Source of the DNA: Sander lucioperca | Lineage: Eukaryota > Chordata > Actinopteri > Perciformes > Percidae | DNA length: 64,000 nucleotides | Assembly: GCF_008315115.2 (NCBI RefSeq) | Contig: NC_050182.1 | Span: 26,558,156-26,622,155, forward strand | Direction of reading: 5' to 3' | Shown: piece by piece, positions 24,700 to 38,356 of the stretch | Layout: the number at the start of each line of letters is the position of its first letter | Position numbering within the stretch: position 1 is the first letter of the stretch | The notes under the pieces: generated by a model | Database searches by the model: none | Told to the model about the DNA's origin: nothing | The model's input: only the letters and a program-made list of their open reading frames with translations | Translations under genes and position numbers: made by a program

Positions 24700-24785
<86 letters not shown>

Positions 24786-26012
24786 GTGTGTCAAGGTTTG
24801 TGTGAGTATGTGAAGTAAGAGGAGGAGGCCGGTAGAGAGGACGGGGGTGCGACACATCCTCCTGTTGTTTCGGTTTGACTCCAACTGTCCCCTGTTGTGA
24901 GAATATAATGGAGTTTAAAGTCGCTCCCCGTTCTGATTGCATAATTCAAATTGTTTACACCCTGAAAATTATCATGAGCATTCACAACATCTAAGATACT
25001 GATTTCTGCTGTTCTGTCTTTGGTCTTTCCAAACTCTCTCCTTTATGTGAGTGTAGTTTAGGTTTGCAGATGGCTTGGACATTGTGTATATCCTGGCTGG
25101 GACAATCTGTGCCATTATCCACGGTATAGTGCTTCCTCTTATGTGTATTGTGTTTGGGGACATGACAGACAGCTTTATAGGGGACTCCATGATGGGCCAA
25201 ATCAACACAATCCACCCCAGTGAGTTTTCAGTAACAGACATGGGCACAAAATTCACTGAAATAAATAAATATGGTGTGATGCATATAACAATGTCTTTTG
25301 TTACCTTGTGTCTTCAGATGTCACCCACATACCGAGTAACAGCACCCTACAGGAAGACATGACGACGTAAGACTTTATATGATTAGCATAAACAGAGCAA
25401 GCTGTTGTTGTCGGGTGAAAATGTCTCCAAAATGTTGAATTTAATGTTGATATTTGTGTTTTTTACTTTCATAAGTGCAGGAAGGTCATGGAACTTGCAG
25501 TGGTTTCTCTAGACATAAAATCACATCAATTATGGATTTTTTTGTCACTTGAATCGTCCATTGCCAACTTCCACTTTATCGGACTAATTAGATAGTTACC
25601 AGTTTTCTAAAGAAAGTCTAAGCAGAAGTTTTTAAGTCATATGTGTCACAATTATTCTCTTTCCTTAAGGTTTGCCATCTACTACTCCATCATGGGTTTT
25701 GTCGTGGTGGTGGCAGCCTATGGGCAGGTGGCTTTATGGAGCCTTTCAGCCGGACGGCAGGGCACACGCATCCGCAAGTTGTTTTTTCACAGCATTATGA
25801 AGCAGGACATCGGCTGGTTCGATGTCACTGAAATAGCAGAGCTCAACACACGTCTCACAGAGTGGGTAACATATTTAACTTGTTTGTTTTGTTGAACCAC
25901 CAGTTGAACAGAAAGATATTCAATTTACTATCATAGAAGACTATATAACAGCAAAACAGCAAATGTCATTCCAATATACCCACGGCTATAATTATGAGTC
26001 ATATCTGTAGGC

Positions 26013-26066
<54 letters not shown>

Positions 26067-27456
26067 CTTTATTTCTCTCTCTGTTCTCAAATTCAAAGGG
26101 GCTTTATTGGCATGAAAGTTTCAATAACAATGTTGCCAAAGCAACAACATACAATTTGTCCAAATATATAATAACAATAAACAGTTATTTAACCATTAAC
26201 AATATTAGAATGGATTTATATTAATTATATAAATCAATTTACATACATAAAAAATACATACATAAAAACAAAAGTTATTAGGCAATATGAAACAAAAACA
26301 AAAAAATGAAATTCTAATAAAAATAGACAGAAAGACATTAAGAAATTAACATTCGATATACACTCTCTCTCTCTTTCTCTCTCCCTTTCCCCTACCCGTA
26401 GCTTCAGAGGCAGAGCCAGGTTCTGTCCGAGGTTTCTGCCTGTTAAAAGGAAGTTTTTCTTCGCTGCTTTCGCACCAAATGCTTGCTCTTGTGGGAATTG
26501 TTGGGTTTCTGTACATTATAGAATGTGGTCTAGACCTACTCTATCTGTAAATTGTCCTGAGATGACTTCTATTATGATTTGGCACTATAAATAAAATTGA
26601 ATTCAAAATTTAATTGAAATAGCCTATTCCCACTTGAGATGCTGGAACCAGTGAATTTTGGGCATTTTGTTCTTAAAAAAATCTTTTTTACAATTAAATG
26701 ATAATGATAATTTTCTGTTGATCGACTAACCGATTTATTATTTTATCTCTTCTGTAAAATGGCTTCCATTTCTGACATAAAAAAAAACATCTTTGCTTTC
26801 AGGATTTCTTTCATTATCGTAAAATAAAACATTTAATCTAAAGTTAAAACAGTCAGGATTAATAAAGTTTCACAGTTTTCACATGACAACAGCAAAATGG
26901 TTTTCCTTTCATTCGTAAAACATAAATGTTGCAGTACTCTGAAGATCATTGGTGGACATGTTTATATTTGCATTGGCAGTGATGTCTATAAGATCCAAGA
27001 GGGTATTGGCGACAAGGCGGGGAAGCTTATCCAGGCCTTCGTCAGCTTCATCACTGCCTTCACCATCGGTTTCGTCAAAGGCTGGAAACTCACTCTCGTC
27101 ATCCTGGCTGTGAGCCCTGCGCTGGGCATTTCAGCCGGACTTTTCTCTAAGGTAAGCTTCTCTCCGTTGTCTTTGTGTTGCTCATTCAAAATTCACGTTC
27201 TCTTTGTCCATCTTTTAGCCTTTCTCTTGCTATCCATTTGTTGATCATAAGGACACAGCCCCCCTGCTGGTATTCTTAAAAACTTTTTTGTTTTTCTCCT
27301 TGTCTGATTAGGTGCTGGCGTCTTTCACTTCTAAAGAGCAGGCTGCATATGCCAAAGCTGGAGCTGTGGCAGAAGAGGTGCTCTCTAATATCAGGACAGT
27401 GTTTGCCTTCAGTGGGCAGGACAGAGAAATCAAGAGGCATGTACAGTATGTTATAC

Positions 27457-27524
<68 letters not shown>

Positions 27525-28493
27525 GTAGTCCACCGCTGATTCTCAACTTATTAACAAGTCAGTGGATATAATCACATCGATTCTCTCAATAGTGTGAAAA
27601 ATATTCAATGTTTGAGTTAAAGTCATTCCCAGATCTGTGGTTATAATAATACAACTTCATTTATATAGCACATGTCTTACAAAAAGGTGGAATACAATGT
27701 GCTTCACAAAAGATTTAAAAAAACATAAAAAACAGATGCAAAAAGTAGATATTTAACGCCAAATAAGATTGATAGTAAATACACAAATGAAGGCTGTGTG
27801 CGGGGTATAATATAGTATTAGTAGTTTCTAGGTATTTTCAGTCACCTACCTGCTAGCTAAATATCTGTGCTGGAATATCCAAATCTAAAGTGTTGCCCTT
27901 AAATTACAACAAGATTTTGACATTATCACGTTACTGTATATTAAGTTTGACGTTATGAGACCACATATGTTTTTTTTCTACTCAACAAAGCAAAACATCT
28001 GTGCAGGGCAGATCATTCTTGGTTTATAAACTGATCAAAGTCCAAGAAATAGCCCCTGCAAAGGCTGTAACTGGATGAACCCCATAAAAAACCCATATAA
28101 TTAAATTTGTGTTTTCCACTGATGCAACATTTGTCGATGCCAAAGGGCCATGTTGTCATTGCAATCTAATTTATATTTAACTTTGCTTTCCATTGAACTA
28201 GTATTCATGTTTGTGTATTTGTGTGTGTTGCATCACAGATATAATAGGAACTTGGAGGATGCAAAGAGCATGGGAATAAAGAAGGCGGCATCTGCTAACT
28301 TTTCCATGGGCTTCACCTTCCTGATGATCTACCTGTCCTATGCTCTGTCCTTCTGGTATGGGAGTACACTCATTCTGAGTAAGGAGTACACCATTGGAAC
28401 TTTACTCACGGTGAGTAGACACATTACGATGGAATTTCTAACAATTCCCCTTTGAGGGAGACTCTGAAAAAAAAGGTTGCTGTAACTAACACT

Positions 28494-28541
<48 letters not shown>

Positions 28542-28544
28542 GTG

Positions 28545-28599
<55 letters not shown>

Positions 28600-31500
28600 T
28601 CTCTTAAGGTGTTCTTTGTTGTGCTTATTGGAGTGTTCATTTTGGGACAAACCTCTCCGAACTTGCAGACCTTTTCCAGCGCCCAGGGAGCTGCATATAA
28701 AGTGTACAACATTATTGATCATGTAAGAAATGCAACATTGATTGAATGATCTTTTTGCTGCTGGACAGTTGTCAGTTTGTATTACTGAACATGCACCGCT
28801 GTACTCTGACACTGTGGGAAGCCGCTTTGATGCAGCCGACAACTTGCAGTCAGACATGTTGGATTTTGCTCTAATTGGAGCACCTGCTGTCAGGTCATCT
28901 GGTTGATATTGCACAGCTGTGGCTCTCCCCTTCTTGAACTTAACCGTGAATGTACTGTGAGGTTAAATAAGGTGTCAGTTTTACAAATATTACACCCTTA
29001 TCACACATGTATAGCGGCTTCCTTGTCATGGCATGTCTTTGACTATACATCAGTGGATTTAAAATGGTCAATATAGCTTCAGAAACATGCAAATAACTTG
29101 TTGAACCACTTCTAGGGTAACTTCAGACAATGTCTCGTCTGTGAGACGTGTGTTTAGTGTTTAGTTAAAGTACCCCTGTTAGTCTTTCACTGTGACAACA
29201 CACTCATCATCAAACATCATGTGTGTGTAAATGAGCAGTTAGCACACAGCCTCAAGCTAAACTGGAAAAGTATGGAATCTCAGGGCTTTTAGTTATACCA
29301 TCCCCAAAGCTCTTTCTCCCATTTGACTTAAGATCTGTGGATACCTTGGTTTTAGTTTTAATTATTTTAATCTCTATTATTTGAATTACTATTATATTGT
29401 GTCTCTATTTTATGTCTTTTCTCATGAAGCACTTTGCGACGTCTGATATACAAAGGTGCTGTCTGAATTACAGAAGGGTGAGGCCTCCAAGAGGTACATA
29501 AAACAAGTTTCAGTTCAACCTTTGAGGGACAATAGTGGTGTGTGTGTTTATCCGCACAGAGAGAAGCAGTGATAACAAAGAGAGCTTTTTAAATATGCTC
29601 CCCCTAACATGGAGGGCTAACAGCCTTCCTCTCATTGTCTGTTTGAGGTTGTGAAAAGAATCAGGTTCTTATCTAAATGTGGCCAAACTACAAACGAGAA
29701 CAGAGCTGAGTTTTCAGAAGTAAAAATATTGTTATAACTCTTGACTCAACAGACACCGATCATCGACAGCTATTCAAAGGCTGGTTTCAAGCCTGATTTC
29801 ATCACAGGAGACATAGAGTTCAAGAATATCCATTTCAGCTACCCCTCCAGACCAGACGTCAAAGTATGTTTTCCATAGACTCTGTTTACTGAACTCTAAA
29901 ACAGACATCATATTACTTACAACCTGTATCTCATAACTGACATTGCTTTCATTTGTAGATATTAAATAACCTGTCTCTGAGCGTGAAAAGTGGACAAACC
30001 ATTGCCTTGGTGGGTAGCAGCGGCTGTGGTAAAAGCACCACAATCCAGCTGCTGCAGAGGTTCTACGATCCTCAGGAAGGATCTGTAAGTAATATGTCAA
30101 AACCAGTTAATTCAAAGGATTGATTCAGTAGTCGTCATTATATCCAGTTTGCTGTAGTTAAGGAATTAAAAGAGTACTCAACTGATTTATTCCTATAACA
30201 TTTTGTTATTTAATTAGAGCAGGTTTCACATAAAGTAAAAGATCAAGGGTTTTGTTTGTTTCAAATTTGTTTCAAATCGTGTATATGCTGTGTCACAGCG
30301 GTAAGTGCTGTGTCTGTTTGACTCTGGCATTTTAGGTAACTGTTGACGGTCACGACATCCGTACTCTTAACGTCCGCTACCTGAGAGAGATGATCGGAGT
30401 GGTGAGTCAGGAGCCCATCCTCTTTGCCACCACCATCACTGAGAACATCAGATACGGCCGACCTGACGTGACGCAGTGGGACATCGAACAAGCTGCCAAG
30501 GAGGCTAACGCTTACGACTTCATCATGAACCTTCCTGATGTATGACTGTATTTATGACTGTCCTCTGTACTTGTCAAGAACTCTGTCCACAACTTGCTAA
30601 TACTGAGACTCTTATCGTTGAGCAGAAATTTGAGACGATGGTCGGAGACCGAGGGACTCAAATGAGTGGAGGACAGAAGCAGAGGATTGCAATTGCTCGA
30701 GCTCTAGTCCGCAACCCAAAATTCCTTTTGTTGGATGAAGCCACATCTGCTCTTGATGCTGAGAGCGAGACTATTGTGCAAGCTGCACTCGACAAGGTAC
30801 AAACACACCCAGACAAATGCTCAGCCTCATTCAGAACACAGCATTAGGGCTTATTATGCACTTTGACACTGACACAGACATTTTGAAGAAAAGCAGTTAA
30901 AATACTTAATATAAATTAGATTACTTTTATGTTTACTACTTTCTTTGTCGACACCAGTGGTGTGGCCCTACAGATGGCAATGTTGGTCCGTCAGTTGATC
31001 AGTCCATGACTTAAGGCCTGACTGAAATATCCATCCATTGCCATGAAATGTTGTACACTTGTCTTCTAGAGCCACCAGCAGGTTGACATCTTTGGTTTTT
31101 AGTGAACTGTCTCTTGACCATGGCTGTATTAAGGAAAACTTCCACGCATTCCAAGATGGCACCCCATTCATTCGTATCAAAGCTTTCACAGGCTTCCTCA
31201 CGCCGAAAGACTTCCTTTGGTTTAGCCAGCTGATTTACTGTTCGCTCCGCACACACGAATGGGATTAAATAATGTCATCACACAGCTCCTCTAGATGCAA
31301 AATCTATTAGACCTAATGGACCAAATCATGATAATAAAAAACATAATTTCACTGTGTTTGTGACACTCAAAAATACCATTCCTTTTCTCATGTATGTATG
31401 GGGAAAAGTATTTTTGGGCCGGTGTGCATCAAATGATGCTGCACGAGTGTGGCAGCAAAATCGCCTTACTGCCCAGGGGTCTCATTTATAAAACTGTGCG

Positions 31501-34500
31501 TAGGATCCTTACTAAAAGTGTACGTACGCCAAAAAAAAAATTATGATTTATACAACCGTGCGTACGCACATCTGTAAGCAATGTTCCCTTTATAAATCAC
31601 AGATTACCCACAAGTGTGCGTACGTGAATCAGCCTCTTATCCCGCCCTGTACACACCCATTTTTAACCATAAATAGTCAATGCAAAGCACCTCATGAATG
31701 CTGATCAGTATGTTAATGACCCTGGCAGTTGTTCTTTCGTTACACCAAATCATGATGACTGGTGGAGAAAAAGCAAAAAACTTCTCAGACGTTCAGGAAT
31801 TGCTGCAAATTGAATTATAATTTCGGCCTGTTCTTGCACAGTGTAGGGAAACCTGATCTATAGACTACCTATATTAAAGTGCTCATATTATGCTTTTTGG
31901 CTTTTCCCCTTTCCTTTATTGTGTTTTATATCTTTTTGTGCACGTTATATGTTTACAAAGTGAAAAAGCCCAAAGTCCACCCCAAAGGGACTTACCATCT
32001 TCCAGAGAAAACACTGTTCACAAACTGCTCTATTGTAGTCTAGCCTTTACTTCCGTGACAAACGTGCGTCACTTTGTAACACAGGTTATAATGCTCGCCT
32101 AGCTGCTAGCGTGGCACGCCCTCATACTCTGCAACTGCCTAGCTAGCAGTACTTTCTGCGCATGTGTGACTCCCAACAAAGATGGTACAGAAGTGAGATG
32201 CCTCACTCTGTAGCTAAAACAGAGAGCTCAACACACAGGGTGAAAAGAGGAGCTCCAGCAATGTTTAGTACAACAAATATATGATGTTTTCTGAAATTAA
32301 ACCACATAAACCTATTCTGGTACAACCTCTAAATACAATTATGAACCTGAAAATGAGCATAATATGAGCACTTTAATAATACCTTCCAAAATGGCAGGCA
32401 TTATGGCACTCGGGGACAGCTTCGATATACCAGACGTATATAAGATTTAACAGAACTGTACGTATATCCAAACAAGCCTTAGTGATAAAGTTGAAGATTA
32501 TGTATAATATTTATGAAAAAAACACTTATAGCTGTCTGCCATTTCCCTCTGGAAACAGCAGGTTTCCCCCAGAGTGGCGAGGACCTGTATTTGAACACGT
32601 TTTGTCACGAACAGTATTAAAGTTCGGACTAATAACGAGGACATTAAGTGTAACGATTGTGCGAGAGCTTAACGGCTGTATTTTCAGACTTTGACATTTG
32701 ATGATATTTGCACAGTTTTAAAGACAGATATTTAGTTATTTACACTGTGTTCTGCAGTTATCTAATGGTAGGGTATTTGATGCTATCCTGTAATCCATGA
32801 AGTCGGGCCATCTCCTCCTCCTGCGCTCTGTAGCGGACAATGTGACGGTGAGACAGCGGCGATTAAATATTAAGAACAAATTTTTATTTAAGATTTGAGT
32901 TGGATTTTACAAGGTGTTTAGGGAACAATTATCACTCGGTATAATCGCAAATAACACTGCTGGATTTAATCTTCATGATAACGTGGATGATATGGAGTGA
33001 AAAAATGTGCGTGAGGCATCAATACTTGAAAATATTACGAGTGATCGTTATTCCCATTTACTTTCTGCACTGTCTTCAGTTCACCACCTCACCATCTACG
33101 TCGCCAATTCCTATTTTGTCTCCAAAATGTGCGTACGCATGGGTCAGAGTTTGCGTGGAGGACCGCACATACATTATCCCGTCAAGTTTGTTTTTTATAA
33201 ATCACGTTTGCGTGGGAAGTGGCGTACGCACATATTCAGCCCCGTTTTGTGCATACGCTACGTTTATAAATGAGACCCCAGAGCTGTTCCTATAGGCTTG
33301 GTCTACAAAAATATTGGATATGGATATCCATGGTATACCATATATCCTATTGCCAGAACTAATGGCATGTTAATCAGCTTCATTATGGGAAACATCAGCA
33401 TGTTGTTATTGTGAGCATGTTAGCATGCAGATGTTAGCATTAGCACTAAGCACCACTGTGCCTAAGTACAGCCTCAAAGAGCCGCAGGCCGTAGGCTAGA
33501 TGGCACCCCATTCATTCGTATCAAAGCTTTCACGGGCATCCTCACGCCTACAGAGTTCCTCTGGTTTAGCCAGCTGATTAGTGATTTACTGTTCACTCCG
33601 CACACACATGAATGGGATTAAATAATGTCATCACACAGCTCCTCTAGACTCTTAGTCTTATCATTAATATTAAAACGTGTCCACTGTAAACATGTTGTAT
33701 GTTCATAATCTGTATGTATAATTTTAGCTCCTTGTAAATATAAGCAAAGACACAAAAACTTGGACACATATCATTGCGTGCAGGTCCGACTGGGTCGTAC
33801 CACCATAATTGTTGCCCACCGCCTCTCAACCATCAGAAATGCTGACGTCATTGCTGGCTTTCAGAATGGTAATGTTGTAGAGCTGGGGACTCACAGCCAA
33901 CTGATGAAGGAACAGGGAGTCTACCATACACTGGTCACCATGCAGGTAATATAGACACATAAACACGTTGACACCCCATTTGGTTTTGCTGGAGCTCAGT
34001 TACTTTGTCATTTCAGAATGGCCAGTCTTTGATATTGTTTGTTTCTGTGGTCTCTTCCTGTCGCAGACCTTTCAGAAAGCCAAAGACTGTGAGGAGGCAA
34101 AGTGGGAGCTTTCTGAGGATGAGAAGAGCCCTTTAGTCAAGTCCCTCTCTCAGTCTTCTCTGCACAGGAGGAAGTCCATAAGAGGTTCCTCCTTTGCTGC
34201 CTCAGAGGGAGAGAAAGAGGTGCAAAAGCTCCAGGATCACGCGATAGAAGAAGTGAGCTGTGGTGCAACATCTCTGGAGTTTGAGTGGCTGGGTCAACAT
34301 TGTCAACATGGTCTATGCAAGCTAAACCAAATTATATACTCTCATAGTCCAACCCCACCATTACCTTAAGTCCATATACCGTTAGTCAAGTTAGACTTTT
34401 TTTTTGGTCCTTAACAGGTTTCGGTGATAAATGCATGGGTGAGGTAATTAGACCTGTGTCCTCTCTCTCTTCTCTGCTCAAGCTAACTCTTTAGATCCAG

Positions 34501-35901
34501 GTTCTTCCCATTACGACGAATCAGGGCTGTCTCTTCCCTATTTAATTTGTCCTTGCTCTCGAACCCTAGCAACAAAAAATCCTGCCAAATCAATACCAAT
34601 TATTACGTGTGTTCTGAGGGAGAATGGATGGCTCTCTGGTTACAAACTCAACCTTTACCACTAAACTCTGTAGCCAAGGGTATATCATAGTCACAGTTTT
34701 CATTCAGGGTTGTAATGTTGAACTGGATAGGTGGTCCCATCTTTTTCTGTTGGGTAAAATAAGTAGGGAATAATGTAGAGCCAGCCGGTCATTATTGCAA
34801 ATTAGAATGGTTAACTTTCCCGCTGAGCACCGCTCTCCGTAGAAGCCAGGTCGCCTCGGTGAGCGAGCTAAACATGGAGCTAACTAATGCTCTGTTTGTT
34901 ATACAAACGTAGACTGCTGTGATTGACCAATCAGAATTGAGTATTCAACAAGGCTGTGTAATAAATCCAGTTAAAATAAATATCCTTCCAAAATGTTTTT
35001 TTTCTATTCAAACTATCCCTGTCCTTATTAGGATATATTTATTTTCTTGTTGTTATATTTGTTTGATAAACTTGTATCCCATTTCATTCGGAATAAGAAG
35101 AAACCAAGAATTAGGAAAGATTATTAACATTTGACAAAATATATCGAGGAAATGGGACTACCTCAATTCCAAGATGACTATGCAGCCTCTCCTTAGTACA
35201 ATCTGTTAACTCTGATAGCGATACAGATGGAACAGGCTTCGTGCTATTCCATTCTTAGCGAATCTCATATTTTCTGCCTTACCCCTGGCTCTAAACTACA
35301 TAAATGATAACCCTATTGTAAAGAAAATTGTCCAAAATTAGAAAATATTTTTGATGACTCTGTACTAGCTAACCACTCTTTCCCTTCATCTTTCCCCACA
35401 TTCCAGCAGTTACATACTAAATTCAGTTTACCACAGTCTCCCTTTCTGAATCTCTTCCTGAAGAAAAACAGGAGAGGTAGAGGGAAAGGAGATGTGACTC
35501 AGCTGTTTTTCCTCTTTCTGTAGGATGAAAATGTTCCCTCCGTGCCGTTCCATAAATTGATGCGTCTCAACCTTCCCGAGTGGCCGTACATTTTTGTGGG
35601 GACCATCTGTGCTATCATTAACGGAGCAATGCAGCCACTGTTCGCTATCATCTTCTCCAAGATCATCACTGTATGTTACTCTTAGTATCTGTGTACCACA
35701 AAAGTTTTTTTAATGCTTCCTGTTAATTGCAACATTTGTCAAATGTTGCCGAAAGCTACACATTAGCTGTTTTTTCCTCTCCTCTCAGGTGTTTGCACAT
35801 CCAGATCAAGCGGTTATCGAGCAAAGAGCCACATTCTTTTCTCTGATGTTTGTTGTTATTGGAGCTGTAACCTTTGTCGCCATGTTCCTACAGGTATGCG
35901 T

Positions 35902-35967
<66 letters not shown>

Positions 35968-37167
35968 ACACACACACACACGCATGTTCACGTACATTCA
36001 TTTCCCAGGTGTTTTCATTGCCCTCCAAGGAATAGTTTGACATTTTGGTAATACACTTATTTGTTTTCTTGCTGAGAGTTTGATGAAAAGAGAAGATACC
36101 ACTTAAAAAAGGAAAGAACAGAGCCAGAATAGCTATTTCCTCTGTTTCCAGTCATTGTGCTAAGCTAGGGTAACTGTCTTCTGGCTGTTGTTGTACATTT
36201 ACTGGACAGACATGAGGGTGATATCAGCTCAATGGTGTTTTAAGCCCCCAACGTCTCCTTCCAGGCAGCGTTGCGACTGTTGACTTCAAGGCACCTAACC
36301 CTAACCCTAACCATTGCCTAATCCTAGTGCCTTGCAGGCAGCGCTGCCTGGAAGGAGACGTTGGGGCCTTAAAACACTGATAAACGTGATATAAATCTTC
36401 TCATCTAACTCTTGGCTAGAAAGCTAATAAGCAAATTTCCCAAAATGTCGAGCTGTTTCTTAAACCATATATGCCTCAACCCAAAGATTACTTTAATTTT
36501 ACTTACTCACATTATAACTATAACTAAGAATGGTTAGAAATGTGGAAACCTTGATACCTTTCACACAGACTTACAGTGTGATATAACGAGAGTGCTGTTG
36601 CAGTATAAACACATGCAGGTGATGTGACAGAAGTTCATGCCAGTGTTCAGGTGTGCTCATGTCTTCTGTGTAAACTTTCAACAGGGTTTCTGTTTTGGTA
36701 AATCTGGAGAGATTCTGACTCTCAAACTAAGACTGGGGGCCTTTAAGGCCATGATGAGACAGGTGAGTGTAACCAGCTATATATGGGAGCAGGTTCTAGT
36801 ATTTGTAAGAACTAATTAGTTCTAAGTCGCAGTCTTGCCTCTCTTTCTCTCTACTCTGCTATCTCTCTGTCGAGAGTAAGGTTTTCCAGAAATTCAATTC
36901 TTCTTTTCCAAACTTTAACTTTGTTGATTATTAAGTAATGTTTAATGTTACAGTAAAGTGAGGTTTTCAGGAGGTCTGCTGTTTATTAAAAGTATTTTAA
37001 TTCTAAGTGAATGTATTCTATTTTCATGGCCAATTGAAAATGCCAATCCCTGTTAACTTGTAGGACCTCAGCTGGTTTGACAACACCAAAAACAGTGTTG
37101 GAGCACTCACCACGAGACTGGCCACAGACGCAGCCCAAGTACAAGGGGTTAGTCTCAACAACACACA

Positions 37168-37241
<74 letters not shown>

Positions 37242-38290
37242 AACACACACAGAACTAACAAAGCTGTCAGAAAATCAGTGGTCTTGTTATGTGCTTTGTT
37301 CCCATCTTTTACGTCTGCTCAGGCTACAGGAGTACGTATGGCCACGCTGGCCCAGAACATAGCTAACATGGGCACCAGTGTGATAATTTCTTTTGTGTAC
37401 GGCTGGGAGCTGACCCTGCTCATTCTGGCTGTGGTGCCCTTAATGGCACTGGCTGGAGCTGTGGAGATGAAGGCACTCACTGGTTATGCTACTGAGGACA
37501 AGAAGGAGCTGGAGAAGTCTGGAAAGGTAGGGATTCAGTGGGGATTTACCAGAGTAACATGCAAATTCCTTTTTTTACTCTTAAGAACAAGCATAATTTG
37601 TGGGCATCAGCATATTTGTTTCTACAATGTATGGTTTGTTTCTACAGATTGCTACAGAGGCCATCGAGAATATCCGTACTGTTGTCTCTCTTAACAGAGA
37701 ACCCAAGTTTGAGGCTTTGTATCAGGAAAACCTCAAAATACCATTCAAGTATGAAAAATAACATTAATTAAACCACATATCCATCATCTCCATGGGATAT
37801 ATGAACAACAATATATGTATTTTAAAATCAATTTTGATTAATTTGAGGAGTGCTCTATTTGATGCCATCTTTCTCTTCCTCTCTGTACAGGAACTCACAG
37901 AAAAATGCTCATGTGCATGGAATTACCTTCTCCTTAACCCAGTCCATGCTCTACTTCGCTTATGCAGGCTGTTTCCGCTTTGGAGCTTGGCTCATTCAGG
38001 AAGGAAGGATGGATATTGAGGGAGTATTTCTGTAAGTGTCCCCATGACTTTGTCTTTTAATCAGGAGATTACGTTTTAGTTTATGTTAGAGAAGATGAAC
38101 AGTTTGCATGCACTGGTAGGTTACAGCAGGTAAAATCAGACAAAAGCATTGCTGTTGGGAGGAGAGGCTGTTTATATGGCTTATAATTATAACCCTGGCC
38201 TGAAGTATGCGAGGGGACGCTGTAAATGGGTTGGCTTCAAACCCAGAGGACATAGTCCCACAAGACACCTGTACCTTTGGTTATCCAACA

Positions 38291-38356
<66 letters not shown>

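Noticed and set aside
24541..24942. Long His/Thr open frames on the minus strand
   Set aside because: They are translations of (GT)n runs and have no splice or protein support. The same holds for similar frames at 28338-28914, 37077-37260 and 59485-59809.
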